Assembly: GCA_017446095.1 (NCBI GenBank)
Contig: JAFSRN010000011.1
Coordinates: 62,001-126,000 of the forward strand
From: Eubacterium sp.
GTDB taxonomy: Bacteria > Bacillota > Clostridia > Oscillospirales > Acutalibacteraceae
DNA: 64,000 nt
Direction: 5' to 3'
Under the pieces are notes generated by a model. The model saw nothing but the letters and a program-made list of their open reading frames with translations. It did not search any database and was not told the DNA's origin. The first letter of the stretch is position 1. Each line of letters starts with the position of its first letter. The translations under genes were made by a program, and so were the position numbers. Positions 50,688 through 58,600 of the stretch are shown in pieces.

Positions 50688-52625
50688 ATGAAGATTACTC
50701 TTAAAGACGGCGCTGTTCTTGAATACAACGAGGCTAAAACTGCTGCCGACATCACAAAAGACATCTCTATGGGACTTTACCGCAACGCTACGTCCTGCAA
50801 AATCAACGGCGAGGTTGCTGACCTGCGCACCGTTATTGACGGCGACTGCGATTTTGAAGTGCTGACCTTTGACGATGAGGACGGCAAAAAGACGTTTAAC
50901 CACACCGCTTCGCACATTATGGCGCAGGCTGTTAAGCGCCTGTATCCGGATGCGAAGCTGACTATCGGCCCTGCTATCACAGACGGCTTTTACTACGATT
51001 TTGACGTTGAAAAATCCTTCTCACCCGACGACCTCACAAAGATTGAGGGCGAGATGAAGAAGATTGTTAAGGAAAATCCTGCGATTGAACGCTTTGAACT
51101 TCCTGTTGACGAGGCTATCGCACTTATGGAAGAAAAGAATGAGCCGTACAAAATCGAACTCATCAAGGAGCACGCCGACAAGGGCGAGGCTATCAGCTTT
51201 TACAAGCAGGGCGAATTCACCGAGCTTTGCGCAGGCCCTCACCTTATGGATATGAAGGTGGTTAAGGCGTTCAAGCTCACGCAGTGCACAGGTGCTTACT
51301 GGCGCGGCGATGAGAAAAACAAGATGCTCTGCCGCGTTTACGGCACAGCGTTCCCGAAGGCGTCAATGCTTGAAGAACACCTTGCCGCAATTGAGGAAGC
51401 AAAAAAGCGCGACCACAACAAGCTCGGCAGAGAACTTGAGCTGTTTACAACGGTTGACTACATCGGTCAGGGACTGCCGATTATGCTGCCCAAGGGCGCA
51501 AAGATTATTCAGATTCTGCAGCGCTGGGTTGAGGACGAGGAAGCAAAGCGCGGCTGGCAGCTCACAAAAACGCCGTTTATGGCAAAGAGCGACCTTTACA
51601 AAATCAGCGGACACTGGGATCACTATCAGGACGGTATGTTCGTTCTCGGCGACCCCGAAAAGGACAAGGAAGTGTTTGCACTTCGTCCGATGACCTGCCC
51701 GTTCCAGTATCAGGCTTACCTTGCAAAGGCGCGCTCATACCGCGACCTTCCGCTGCGTTACGACGAAACCTCAACGCTGTTCCGCAACGAGGCTTCGGGC
51801 GAGATGCACGGCTTAATCCGCGTGCGCCAGTTCACAATCAGCGAAGGCCACCTTATGTGCCGCCCCGACCAGCTTGAGGATGAGTTCAGAAAGTGCCTTG
51901 ACCTGTGCGAATATATGCTCAAAACGCTCGGTCTTTACGAGGACGTATCGTTCCGCTTCTCACAGTGGGACCCGAACAACCGCGAAAAGTATATCGGCAC
52001 CGAAGAGCAGTGGGACGAGGCACAGGGTGTGATGAAGAACATCCTTGACGACCTCGGACTCGACTACAAAATCGGCATCGGCGAGGCTGCGTTCTACGGA
52101 CCGAAGCTTGACATCCAGATTAAAAATGTGTTCGGCAAAGAGGACACGCTCATCACAATCCAGATTGACCAGATGCTTGCCGAAACATTTGGTATGGAAT
52201 ACGTTGACTCCGATGGACAGAAAAAGAATCCTTACATCATCCACCGCACATCAATCGGCTGCTACGAGCGAACGCTTGCCCTGCTGATTGAAAAGTACGC
52301 AGGCGCGTTCCCGACCTGGATGGCACCCGTACAGGTTAAGTTTCTGCCAATCGCAGACAGGCATCAGGACTACGCACGCGAGATGATTGCAAAGCTGCAG
52401 GCAGTCGGCGTTCGCTGCGAGCTTGACGACAGAAGCGAAAAAATCGGCTTTAAGATCCGCAGCGCGCAGATGGAAAAAATCCCGTATATGATTCTTGTCG
52501 GCGACAAGGACATTGAGGCAGGCACAATCTCCGTACGTTCACGCAAGAACGGCGACGAGGGCGCAACCTCAATAGATGACTTTATCGCAAGAATCACCGA
52601 GGAAATCGACAGCAAAGCGAGATAA
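50688..52625 (+). CDS. thrS: Threonyl-tRNA synthetase
   Basis: A 645-residue class II synthetase that charges tRNA-Thr. Domains in order: TGS (1-62, MKITLKDGAVLEYNEAKTAADI), editing domain with HTASHIMAQAVKRLYP and AGPHLMD (about 65-240), catalytic core with MRPMTCPFQYQ-type motif, RNEASGEMHGLIRVRQF and HRTSIGCYERTLALLIE, and anticodon-binding domain (about 540-645). The start is put at 50688, 7 nt after AAGGAGGA; the ATG at 50682 is too close. Expression is T-box-controlled, and a strong terminator follows. Confidence 0.97.
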   Translation: MKITLKDGAVLEYNEAKTAADITKDISMGLYRNATSCKINGEVADLRTVIDGDCDFEVLTFDDEDGKKTFNHTASHIMAQAVKRLYPDAKLTIGPAITDGFYYDFDVEKSFSPDDLTKIEGEMKKIVKENPAIERFELPVDEAIALMEEKNEPYKIELIKEHADKGEAISFYKQGEFTELCAGPHLMDMKVVKAFKLTQCTGAYWRGDEKNKMLCRVYGTAFPKASMLEEHLAAIEEAKKRDHNKLGRELELFTTVDYIGQGLPIMLPKGAKIIQILQRWVEDEEAKRGWQLTKTPFMAKSDLYKISGHWDHYQDGMFVLGDPEKDKEVFALRPMTCPFQYQAYLAKARSYRDLPLRYDETSTLFRNEASGEMHGLIRVRQFTISEGHLMCRPDQLEDEFRKCLDLCEYMLKTLGLYEDVSFRFSQWDPNNREKYIGTEEQWDEAQGVMKNILDDLGLDYKIGIGEAAFYGPKLDIQIKNVFGKEDTLITIQIDQMLAETFGMEYVDSDGQKKNPYIIHRTSIGCYERTLALLIEKYAGAFPTWMAPVQVKFLPIADRHQDYAREMIAKLQAVGVRCELDDRSEKIGFKIRSAQMEKIPYMILVGDKDIEAGTISVRSRKNGDEGATSIDDFIARITEEIDSKAR

Positions 52626-52626
52626 G

Positions 52627-52655
52627 AAAAGCCGCCCGTTGGGCGGCTTTTCAGT
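52627..52655 (+). terminator. Terminator of thrS
   Basis: GAAAAGCCGCCC and GGGCGGCTTTTC pair around GTT. Confidence 0.85.
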
Positions 52656-52746
52656 TTGCCGTTAGCCGTGTGCCGTTAGCAGTCTTATTGTCCGGGCGTA
52701 GCGAGTAACCGACAACTGCAAACTGTTGACTGCTAACTGCTAACTG
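52656..52746. repeat. Heptamer-arm element, GTTAGCA type
   Basis: The left arm has GCCGTTA and GTTAGCA units, and the right arm iterates CTGCTAA/CTAACTG. The core TTGTCCGGGCGTAGCGAGTA continues ACCGA and matches the right half of the core at 53480-53505. Confidence 0.65.
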
Positions 52747-52747
52747 A

Positions 52748-52783
52748 CGAAATATACCACCTGAATAACAGTGGTATATTTCG
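52748..52783. repeat. Perfect 13-bp inverted repeat
   Basis: CGAAATATACCAC and GTGGTATATTTCG face each other around a 10-nt spacer. There is no T-run; it could be an operator or a small hairpin repeat. Confidence 0.6.
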
Positions 52784-52847
52784 ACTACAAGTCCTTGTGT
52801 TTATTTATTAACAGATTGTAAATCTCGCAAATCTAAATCACAAGATA

Positions 52848-52876
52848 TTGAAAGTTTAAGCGAAATATGGTATAAT
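52848..52876 (+). promoter_or_regulatory. Promoter of the nfeD-SPFH operon
   Basis: TTGAAA (52848-52853), 17-bp spacer, TATAAT (52871-52876). The roughly 90-nt leader can pair CATATGGA (52885-52892) with TCCATATG (52941-52948), with a smaller AT stem between them. Confidence 0.7.
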
Positions 52877-52973
52877 AGGCACGACATATGGAAAGAGAGA
52901 AATGTGGGCAGCACAATATAATATGTATATATTATTATCCTCCATATGAATAATATAATAGGGAGAAAACGGT

Positions 52974-53405
52974 ATGGCAGATGTAAAGATGTATGTTGTC
53001 TGGGCGGCGCTGATTGTGGCGTTTTGCGTGCTTGAAGGCATTACGGCTCAGCTTGTATCCATCTGGTTTGTTATCGGTGCGATTGCAGCGCTTATTGCGC
53101 AGTTGTGCGGCGCGTCGCTGATAATTCAGATAGTTGTGTTTATAGCCGTGAGCATAGTTGCACTGCTTGTCACCCGTCCGATTGTTAAAAAGAAGCTGAA
53201 CACCAAGACCGAAAAAACTAACGCAGACCGATGTATCGGAATGCAGGGCGTTGTCACCGAGGATATTGACAACCTCGCCCCGTCAGGTCAGGTAAAAGTT
53301 GACGGCAAGGTGTGGACAGCGCGCTCGTCCGCGGGCGAAAACATACCCGAGGGCGCAGTAGTAACCGTTGAAAAAATCGACGGAGTAAAATTAATAGTTA
53401 AATAG
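52974..53405 (+). CDS. NfeD-like membrane protein
   Basis: A 143-residue NfeD-family protein of the short type: two to three membrane segments (about 5-25, 28-44, 47-68) and a soluble OB-fold domain (80-143, RCIGMQGVVTEDIDNLAPSGQVKVDGKVWTARS in parts). Such proteins partner stomatin/SPFH proteins in membrane microdomains. The SPFH gene follows after a repeat element. GGGAGAAAACGGT precedes the ATG. Confidence 0.9.
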   Translation: MADVKMYVVWAALIVAFCVLEGITAQLVSIWFVIGAIAALIAQLCGASLIIQIVVFIAVSIVALLVTRPIVKKKLNTKTEKTNADRCIGMQGVVTEDIDNLAPSGQVKVDGKVWTARSSAGENIPEGAVVTVEKIDGVKLIVK

Positions 53406-53517
53406 AGGTGTTAAGAGTTAAGTATTAAGTTTTAAGCTTAATGGTGGACTCCGTCCACACCCGATTATAATTGTTTGAGCAAAGCGAGTAACCGAAAGCT
53501 TAACACTCAACACGCAA
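53405..53517. repeat. Heptamer-arm element, GTRTTAA type, inside the nfeD-SPFH operon
   Basis: The left arm iterates GTGTTAA, GAGTTAA, GTATTAA, GTTTTAA. The right arm has TTAACAC and TCAACAC. The core contains GTGGACTCCGTCCAC, CACCCGATTATAATTG and TGAGCAAAGCGAGTAACCGA and matches the cores at 50245-50365 (minus strand) and 52656-52746. Confidence 0.7.
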
Positions 53518-53543
53518 AACATAAAACCAAAAGGAGATTTACT

Positions 53544-54470
53544 ATGGGACCACTGGCAATTGTAATTATTTTACTTATCATCGCAGTATTTGCACTTGTA
53601 TTTGCAAACATCAGGATTGTGCCGCAGTCAAAGGCATTTGTAATTGAAAGACTCGGCGCATACTCAACCACATGGGAAACGGGACTGCACGTAAAAATCC
53701 CGTTTATCGAGAGGGTTGCAAAAACCGTTTCGCTCAAAGAGCAGGTTGTTGACTTCAAGCCGCAGCCGGTTATCACAAAGGATAACGTAACAATGCAGAT
53801 TGACACGGTTGTATTCTTCCAGATTACAGACCCCAAGTTGTACTGCTACGGCGTTGAAAGCCCGATTTCGGCAATCGAAAATCTGTCGGCAACCACGCTG
53901 CGTAACATCATCGGCGAGCTCGAGCTCGACTCAACGCTCACCTCGCGCGACACAATTAACGCGAAAATCCGCGTAATCCTTGACGAAGCAACCGACCCGT
54001 GGGGCATCAAGGTTAACCGCGTTGAGCTTAAGAACATCATTCCGCCGCGCGAGATTCAGGACGCGATGGAAAAGCAGATGAAGGCAGAGCGTGAGCGCCG
54101 TGAGGCAATCCTTCGCGCAGAGGGTGAAAAGCAGTCGAGAATCCTTGTAGCAGAAGGTCACAAGGAGTCAAAAATCCTCGAGGCAGAGGCAGAAAAGCAG
54201 TCTGCAATCCTGCGCGCAGAGGCTGTTAAAGAAGCTAAAATCCGCGAGGCTGAGGGTGAAGCAGAAGCAATCGAAAAGGTACAGAAAGCGTCCGCAGACG
54301 CAATCAAGATGCTCAACGATGCAAACGCAAACGACTCGGTGCTCAAGCTCAAGGCAATGGAAGCGTTTTCAAGAGCTGCAAACGGACAGGCAACAAAGAT
54401 TATTATCCCGTCCGAAATCCAGTCAATCGCCGGCCTTGCAGAAGGCGTTGTAGAAGCAGTTAAAAAGTAA
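53544..54470 (+). CDS. SPFH/stomatin-like protein (QmcA-type)
   Basis: A 308-residue membrane-anchored SPFH protein. One N-terminal membrane segment (about 3-22) precedes IVPQSKAFVIERLGAYSTTWETGLHVKIPFIERV and the SPFH core (DNVTMQIDTVVFFQI, DPWGIKVNRVELKNI). A long Glu/Ala/Lys coiled coil (about 180-275) leads to a C-terminal IIIPSEIQSIAGL. It forms a partner pair with the NfeD-like protein. The start at 53544 has AAGGAG 8 nt upstream. The role in membrane organisation or protease control is family-based inference. Confidence 0.93.
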   Translation: MGPLAIVIILLIIAVFALVFANIRIVPQSKAFVIERLGAYSTTWETGLHVKIPFIERVAKTVSLKEQVVDFKPQPVITKDNVTMQIDTVVFFQITDPKLYCYGVESPISAIENLSATTLRNIIGELELDSTLTSRDTINAKIRVILDEATDPWGIKVNRVELKNIIPPREIQDAMEKQMKAERERREAILRAEGEKQSRILVAEGHKESKILEAEAEKQSAILRAEAVKEAKIREAEGEAEAIEKVQKASADAIKMLNDANANDSVLKLKAMEAFSRAANGQATKIIIPSEIQSIAGLAEGVVEAVKK

Positions 54471-54510
54471 TTATGCAGGGCGCGATGCCCCAATCGTGCC
54501 GCTAACTCAA

Positions 54511-54540
54511 GTAGGGGCGGATATCATCCGCCCTTTTTTC
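54511..54540 (+). repeat. GTAGGG hairpin repeat acting as terminator
   Basis: GTAGGGGCGGATATCATCCG... with a GGGCGGAT/ATCCGCCC stem followed by TTTTTT. Its first 23 nt are identical to the minus-strand copy at 55618-55640. It probably terminates the nfeD-SPFH transcript. Confidence 0.75.
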
Positions 54541-54547
54541 ACAAATT

Positions 54548-54574
54548 GTAGGGAGCGGCGACCCCGACGCTCCG
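54548..54574 (+). repeat. GTAGGG hairpin repeat
   Basis: Identical over 27 nt to the reverse complement of 1609-1635. No T-run follows. Confidence 0.75.
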
Positions 54575-54614
54575 AGGGAAAACAATTAATTATAATATTA
54601 TCAAGGACGATTAA

Positions 54615-55595
54615 ATGAGAACCGAATTTAACGTATTTGGACAGACTTACAAACCCAAAAACAAAGTTCAGGGCGTTTTCGTAAGTGTTTTGTTTGTTCT
54701 GTTTTTTGTGGGAGTTATTTATTCGTTCATTGTGTTAGGACTATATACCAACAATATAAAGGATTACAGTCACACCCACAATGAACTAAATACATATGCC
54801 CCTATTTCTAACGTGGCATACAATGAAGAAACGCAGCTTGTATATGTGTTTTTCGAGGAAGCTAACGCTGTTAATGCTTATAATACGAGCGGTGATTTTC
54901 AGTGGTCGGTAAGCATTCCGAAGCAAAGAAACGGTTCGACACAGTTTTACCTTGATAACGACAAATTATATCTTATTTGGAACGATACATATATCTACAA
55001 TGCCAAAACGGGTGAGTTTATTGAAACACACGAGTGCACCAGTGGCGAGCTTGACAAGGCTGACGATTTTGAAGAAAACTATTCCCTTGAAGGTACGGGC
55101 GTGGATCATGATATAATAGATGTCTATACCGTTGACAAAGAAGGATATGTAAAAAGCTACATTGTCAACAGACCGGAATACTATATTCTTTTAAACCCGA
55201 TTGCAGGCTGGCTCATAAGCTTTACAAGCGGTATAATTATTTCTGCTCTGGCGATTTTCGGGGCACTTAATTCAACAAAAAAACGCAAGGTCAATAAAGA
55301 GAATTGCAGAATGTCTGCAAAGCTTTTTACTGCCTGGTATAAGCTTTTGACAATAATCACTGCAATCTATGCCGTTGCAAATATTGTTTTGCTTTTTTGC
55401 TCACCGATTGTAATACTGCACGGTATCGCTCCTATTGGCATTCTGTTTATTGTCAGCGGGTGGGTTTATACCTTTGTTCATAAGCGTTTTAATACAGATG
55501 AAAAAAATGCTGTGCGCTTATGGGCTATCAGATGCGTTATCGCCTTTGGTGCTGCTTTTTTCAGCACGCTCATAGGTGTTGCTGCATTTGAATAA
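54615..55595 (+). CDS. Membrane protein of unknown function
   Basis: A 326-residue protein. One membrane segment (about 20-43) is followed by about 150 residues outside that look like part of a beta-propeller or PQQ-like repeat (VAYNEETQLVYVFFEE, TSGDFQWSVSIPKQ, DNDKLYLIWNDTYIYNAKTGEFIE). Four more membrane segments follow (about 195-218, 240-262, 265-287, 303-323). AAGGA lies upstream of the ATG. The coding sequence is more AT-rich than trmB or the SPFH gene and it is boxed in by GTAGGG repeats on both sides, suggesting an accessory insertion. No family recognised. Confidence 0.75.
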   Translation: MRTEFNVFGQTYKPKNKVQGVFVSVLFVLFFVGVIYSFIVLGLYTNNIKDYSHTHNELNTYAPISNVAYNEETQLVYVFFEEANAVNAYNTSGDFQWSVSIPKQRNGSTQFYLDNDKLYLIWNDTYIYNAKTGEFIETHECTSGELDKADDFEENYSLEGTGVDHDIIDVYTVDKEGYVKSYIVNRPEYYILLNPIAGWLISFTSGIIISALAIFGALNSTKKRKVNKENCRMSAKLFTAWYKLLTIITAIYAVANIVLLFCSPIVILHGIAPIGILFIVSGWVYTFVHKRFNTDEKNAVRLWAIRCVIAFGAAFFSTLIGVAAFE

Positions 55596-55617
55596 AATAA
55601 AAGTAATACGAATTTGC

Positions 55618-55640
55618 GGGCGGATGATATCCGCCCCTAC
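55618..55640 (-). repeat. GTAGGG hairpin repeat, minus orientation
   Basis: Reverse complement is identical to 54511-54533. On the plus strand CCCTACATTTTTTT gives a terminator-like T-run for the membrane protein gene. Confidence 0.75.
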
Positions 55641-55649
55641 ATTTTTTTG

Positions 55650-55678
55650 TTGCAATGGGCGGCGAAATGGTTTATAAT
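55650..55678 (+). promoter_or_regulatory. Promoter of trmB
   Basis: TTGCAA (55650-55655), 17-bp spacer, TATAAT (55673-55678), only 17 nt before the ATG, so the leader is very short. Confidence 0.6.
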
Positions 55679-55695
55679 TTTTTCGGTGATGACAA

Positions 55696-56367
55696 ATGAG
55701 ACCAAGACATAAGAAAAATCTGGACAGCAGGCTCGAGGCGGTGGGCGATTATCTGATTACGCTGCGCAACGACAGCCTGAATTTTGAGGATGCGAAAAAA
55801 GAAAGCCACCTGCTTGATTTGCAGGCGCTTTTCGGCAACGACAACCCCATTCATCTTGAAATCGGCGGCGGCAAGGGAACCTTTGCTACCACGCTTGCCG
55901 AGCAAAATCCCGACATCAACGTGCTCTGCGTTGAAAAGGTGCGCGACGTAATAGTTGTGGGCTGCGAAACAGCGAAGGAAAAGGGGCTCACTAACATCAA
56001 GTTCCTCGACTGCGCGGCGGAATATCTGCCGTCGTACATACCCGAAAAGTCGATTGAGCTGCTGTATCTCAACTTCTCCTGCCCGTACCCGAAAAAGAGC
56101 TACGCATCGCACAGGCTGACGCACGAGCGCTTTTTGAACATATACAAAACGCTGCTCAGGAACGGCGCGCCGATTTACCAGAAAACGGACAATATGCACT
56201 TTTTTGAGTTTTCGATTGAAGAATTTTCAAAGTGCGGCTTTGTGCTGTCAAACATCTCGCTCGACTTGCACAACAGCGACTTTGAGGGCAACATAGTCAC
56301 AGAGTACGAGGCAAGATTTTCCTCGCAGGGCTTCCCTATCTATAGGTTAGAAGCTCGGTTAAAATAA
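55696..56367 (+). CDS. trmB: tRNA (guanine-N7-)-methyltransferase TrmB
   Basis: A 223-residue SAM-dependent enzyme that methylates G46 of tRNAs. The SAM motif LEIGGGKGTFATTLAEQNP is at about 55-73; later motifs are LYLNFSCPYPKKSYASHRLTHERFL and the C-terminal TEYEARFSSQGFPIYRLEA, matching the family from end to end. The ribosome site is weak (GGTGAT) and the predicted leader is short. A strong terminator follows. Confidence 0.95.
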   Translation: MRPRHKKNLDSRLEAVGDYLITLRNDSLNFEDAKKESHLLDLQALFGNDNPIHLEIGGGKGTFATTLAEQNPDINVLCVEKVRDVIVVGCETAKEKGLTNIKFLDCAAEYLPSYIPEKSIELLYLNFSCPYPKKSYASHRLTHERFLNIYKTLLRNGAPIYQKTDNMHFFEFSIEEFSKCGFVLSNISLDLHNSDFEGNIVTEYEARFSSQGFPIYRLEARLK

Positions 56368-56371
56368 CAAC

Positions 56372-56401
56372 AAAACGGACGGAATTATCCGTCCGTTTTT
56401 T
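56372..56401 (+). terminator. Terminator of trmB
   Basis: AACGGACGGA/TCCGTCCGTT stem followed by TTTT. Confidence 0.85.
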
Positions 56402-56429
56402 CTGAAAACTGAACACTGAAAACTGATAA
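56402..56429. repeat. One-armed heptamer remnant, CTGAAAA type
   Basis: CTGAAAA, CTGAACA, CTGAAAA, CTGATAA in a row, followed by CCGCAGG. No right arm is visible. Confidence 0.5.
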
Positions 56430-56436
56430 CCGCAGG

Positions 56437-56787
56437 TTACTTCAAGATCCCGCCTTTTTTAGCGTCCTTATAGCATTTATCGCACACAAATACAACCGAA
56501 CCGAGTCCGTTTTTGTAGTAATACGTTGCCTTTTTACCGCAGAGCATACATTTTGACGCACAGGTTTCGCACACATAGGCGGTGTTTTCGTCATCCTTTT
56601 TACTGCCCTTTTCGCGAAAGGCGGCAACCGGATTTTTACCGCAGTAATCGCACTTGTGTTCTTCATCCGTAAACTTAAATTCCTGCACAGGCATTGCGCC
56701 GCCCATCGGGTAAACCTTGGCACCGCAGCCCGTGAAAACTGCCATTATCATCAAACACGCCAGAAGCGCAACAAACAATCTTTTCAT
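56437..56787 (-). CDS. Small zinc-ribbon lipoprotein
   Basis: A 116-residue exported lipoprotein with a lipobox VFTGC (Cys at about residue 21). The mature part has four Cys pairs: CDYCG, CETC, CMLCG and CDKC, which can form two zinc ribbons. AGGAGG precedes the ATG. No family name is recognised. Zinc ribbons on the outer face of the membrane are unusual in an otherwise normal lipoprotein; metal sensing or thiol chemistry is possible but not shown. Confidence 0.8.
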   Translation of the reverse strand: MKRLFVALLACLMIMAVFTGCGAKVYPMGGAMPVQEFKFTDEEHKCDYCGKNPVAAFREKGSKKDDENTAYVCETCASKCMLCGKKATYYYKNGLGSVVFVCDKCYKDAKKGGILK

Positions 56788-56913
56788 AATCAGACCTCCT
56801 TTTGTTTATTATATCACCTGCTGCAAATTCCGTCAACTTATATTGTGGCGCACCGCTTTTTGCCGCACTTTTTGTGTATATGTGCAAAAAATGGGCTTTG
56901 TAAAAAGTAAGTG

Positions 56914-56942
56914 TTGAAATTAAAGCAATATAGTGTTATTAT
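56914..56942 (+). promoter_or_regulatory. Promoter of the MMSDH gene
   Basis: TTGAAA (56914-56919), 17-bp spacer, TATTAT (56937-56942). Confidence 0.65.
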
Positions 56943-56991
56943 AAACGCGATAAATATTATAATCATTTTAATGAAAGGTAAGGACTAAACT

Positions 56992-58497
56992 ATGGAAAAA
57001 CTCAAGTATTTTGTAAACGGTGAGTTCAAGGAATCCAAAACTGACGTCTGGTACGACCTTCACAACCCGTCAACAGGCGAGGTTACAGGTCAGGCACCGT
57101 GCTGCACGAACGACGAAGTTCTTGAAGCAATCGAGGCTGCAGACAAGGCTTATCCCGCTTGGCGCAACACACCGGCAAGAAAAAGAGCAGCAATTCTCTT
57201 CAAGGTAAGAGAACTCCTTATTGAGCATATGGACGAGCTTACAATGCTTGTTTGCGAAGAAAACGGCAAGACCTGGGCAGAGGCTGCAGGCGATGTCGGC
57301 AAAGCACAGGAAGGCACAGAACTTGCTACACAGGCACCGTCGCTCATGATGGGCGAGAGCCTTATGGACGCTTCCACAGGCTTTGACACGGTTAAGTACC
57401 GTGAGGCTATGGGCGTTTTCGCAGGTATCGTACCTGTTAACTTCCCTGCTATGATTCCGTTTGGCTGGATGGCGCCCGTTTGCGTTGCCTGCGGTAACAC
57501 AATGGTGCTTAAGGCTGCTTCCCTCACACCGAGAACGGCTATGAGAATTGCCGAGCTTTACAAGGAAGCCGGCGTTCCGGACGGCGTTATCAACGTTGTA
57601 ACCTGCTCGAGAAACGAGATTAACACTATCCTTGAGCATCCGGCAGTAAAGGGTATCACCTTTGTTGGTTCCACACCTGTCGGTCTTAAGATTTACGAAA
57701 AGGCTGCTGCAAACGGCAAGAGATGCCAGGCACTCTGCCAGGCAAAGAACCACGCGCTTGTTCTTGAGGACTGCGCTCTTGAGAGAACTGTAGCAGGCGT
57801 TATCAACTCCGCATTCGGCTGCGGCGGTCAGAGATGTATGGCACTTTCCGCCTGCGTTGTACAGGAGAGCATTGCAGACAAATTTGTTGCAGAACTCAAA
57901 AAGCAGATTGCTTCCGTTAACTGCGGTCCTGCATGGGATAAGAGCACACGCCTTGGCCCGATTACTTACGAAAAGCATTATCACGAAGTTATCGCCGATA
58001 TCGAAAAAGGTATCCGCGAAGGCGCAGAGCTTGTTGTTGACGGCAGAAATCCTGAAGTTCCTGCAGGTTACGAAAACGGCTACTTTGTAGGTCCTACAGT
58101 ATTCGACCACGTTACACCCGATATGACAATCGGCGACGAGGAAGTATTTGGCCCCGTACTCTGCATTAAGAGAGTTAAGGACTTTGACGAAGGTCTTGCA
58201 CTTATGAACGCTAACCCGTATGCAAACGGTTCGGTTATCTACACGCAGAGCGGCTACTATGCACGCCAGTTTGCAAGATACACCGACGGCGGCCAGGTTG
58301 GTATCAACGTTGGTATTCCTGTACCGGTTGGCTTTGTACCGTTCAGCGGACACAAGCAGTCATTCTTCGGCGACCTTCACTGCCTTGGCAAGGACGCATA
58401 CCGTTTCTTCACAGAGAGCAAGTCTGTAACACAGCACTGGTTTGATGAGGAAGAGATGAAGGCTAAAGAAGTAGACACCTGGGACGGCTTACTCTAA
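56992..58497 (+). CDS. mmsA: CoA-acylating methylmalonate-semialdehyde dehydrogenase
   Basis: A 501-residue aldehyde dehydrogenase of the MmsA/IolA type, oxidising malonate or methylmalonate semialdehyde to acetyl- or propionyl-CoA (valine, beta-alanine or inositol breakdown). It shows PVNFPAMIPFGW, FVGSTPVG and the catalytic Cys282 in GCGGQRCMALS. The segment QAKNHALVLED replaces the general-base Glu region of hydrolytic dehydrogenases, as expected for CoA-dependent members. GAAAGGTAAGGA precedes the ATG. No inositol or valine genes are nearby, so the pathway is uncertain. A GTAGGG hairpin with T-run terminates it. Confidence 0.9.
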   Translation: MEKLKYFVNGEFKESKTDVWYDLHNPSTGEVTGQAPCCTNDEVLEAIEAADKAYPAWRNTPARKRAAILFKVRELLIEHMDELTMLVCEENGKTWAEAAGDVGKAQEGTELATQAPSLMMGESLMDASTGFDTVKYREAMGVFAGIVPVNFPAMIPFGWMAPVCVACGNTMVLKAASLTPRTAMRIAELYKEAGVPDGVINVVTCSRNEINTILEHPAVKGITFVGSTPVGLKIYEKAAANGKRCQALCQAKNHALVLEDCALERTVAGVINSAFGCGGQRCMALSACVVQESIADKFVAELKKQIASVNCGPAWDKSTRLGPITYEKHYHEVIADIEKGIREGAELVVDGRNPEVPAGYENGYFVGPTVFDHVTPDMTIGDEEVFGPVLCIKRVKDFDEGLALMNANPYANGSVIYTQSGYYARQFARYTDGGQVGINVGIPVPVGFVPFSGHKQSFFGDLHCLGKDAYRFFTESKSVTQHWFDEEEMKAKEVDTWDGLL

Positions 58498-58507
58498 TTA
58501 AATAACC

Positions 58508-58540
58508 GTAGGGGCGGGTTTCCTAACCCGCCCGTTTTTT
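58508..58540 (+). repeat. GTAGGG hairpin repeat acting as terminator
   Basis: GTAGGGGCGGGTT...AACCCGCCCG, a 9-bp stem with TCCT loop followed by TTTTTT, 10 nt after the mmsA stop. Confidence 0.8.
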
Positions 58541-58600
58541 ACTGTTCAAAACAGAATATCCTGATCTGGCGGTTTCGATTGTGCTGTTTGTATACTTTTA

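Noticed and set aside
57070-58353. 427-codon minus-strand frame opposite mmsA
   Set aside because: Cys- and Arg-rich translation without domains; mmsA reads cleanly on the other strand.
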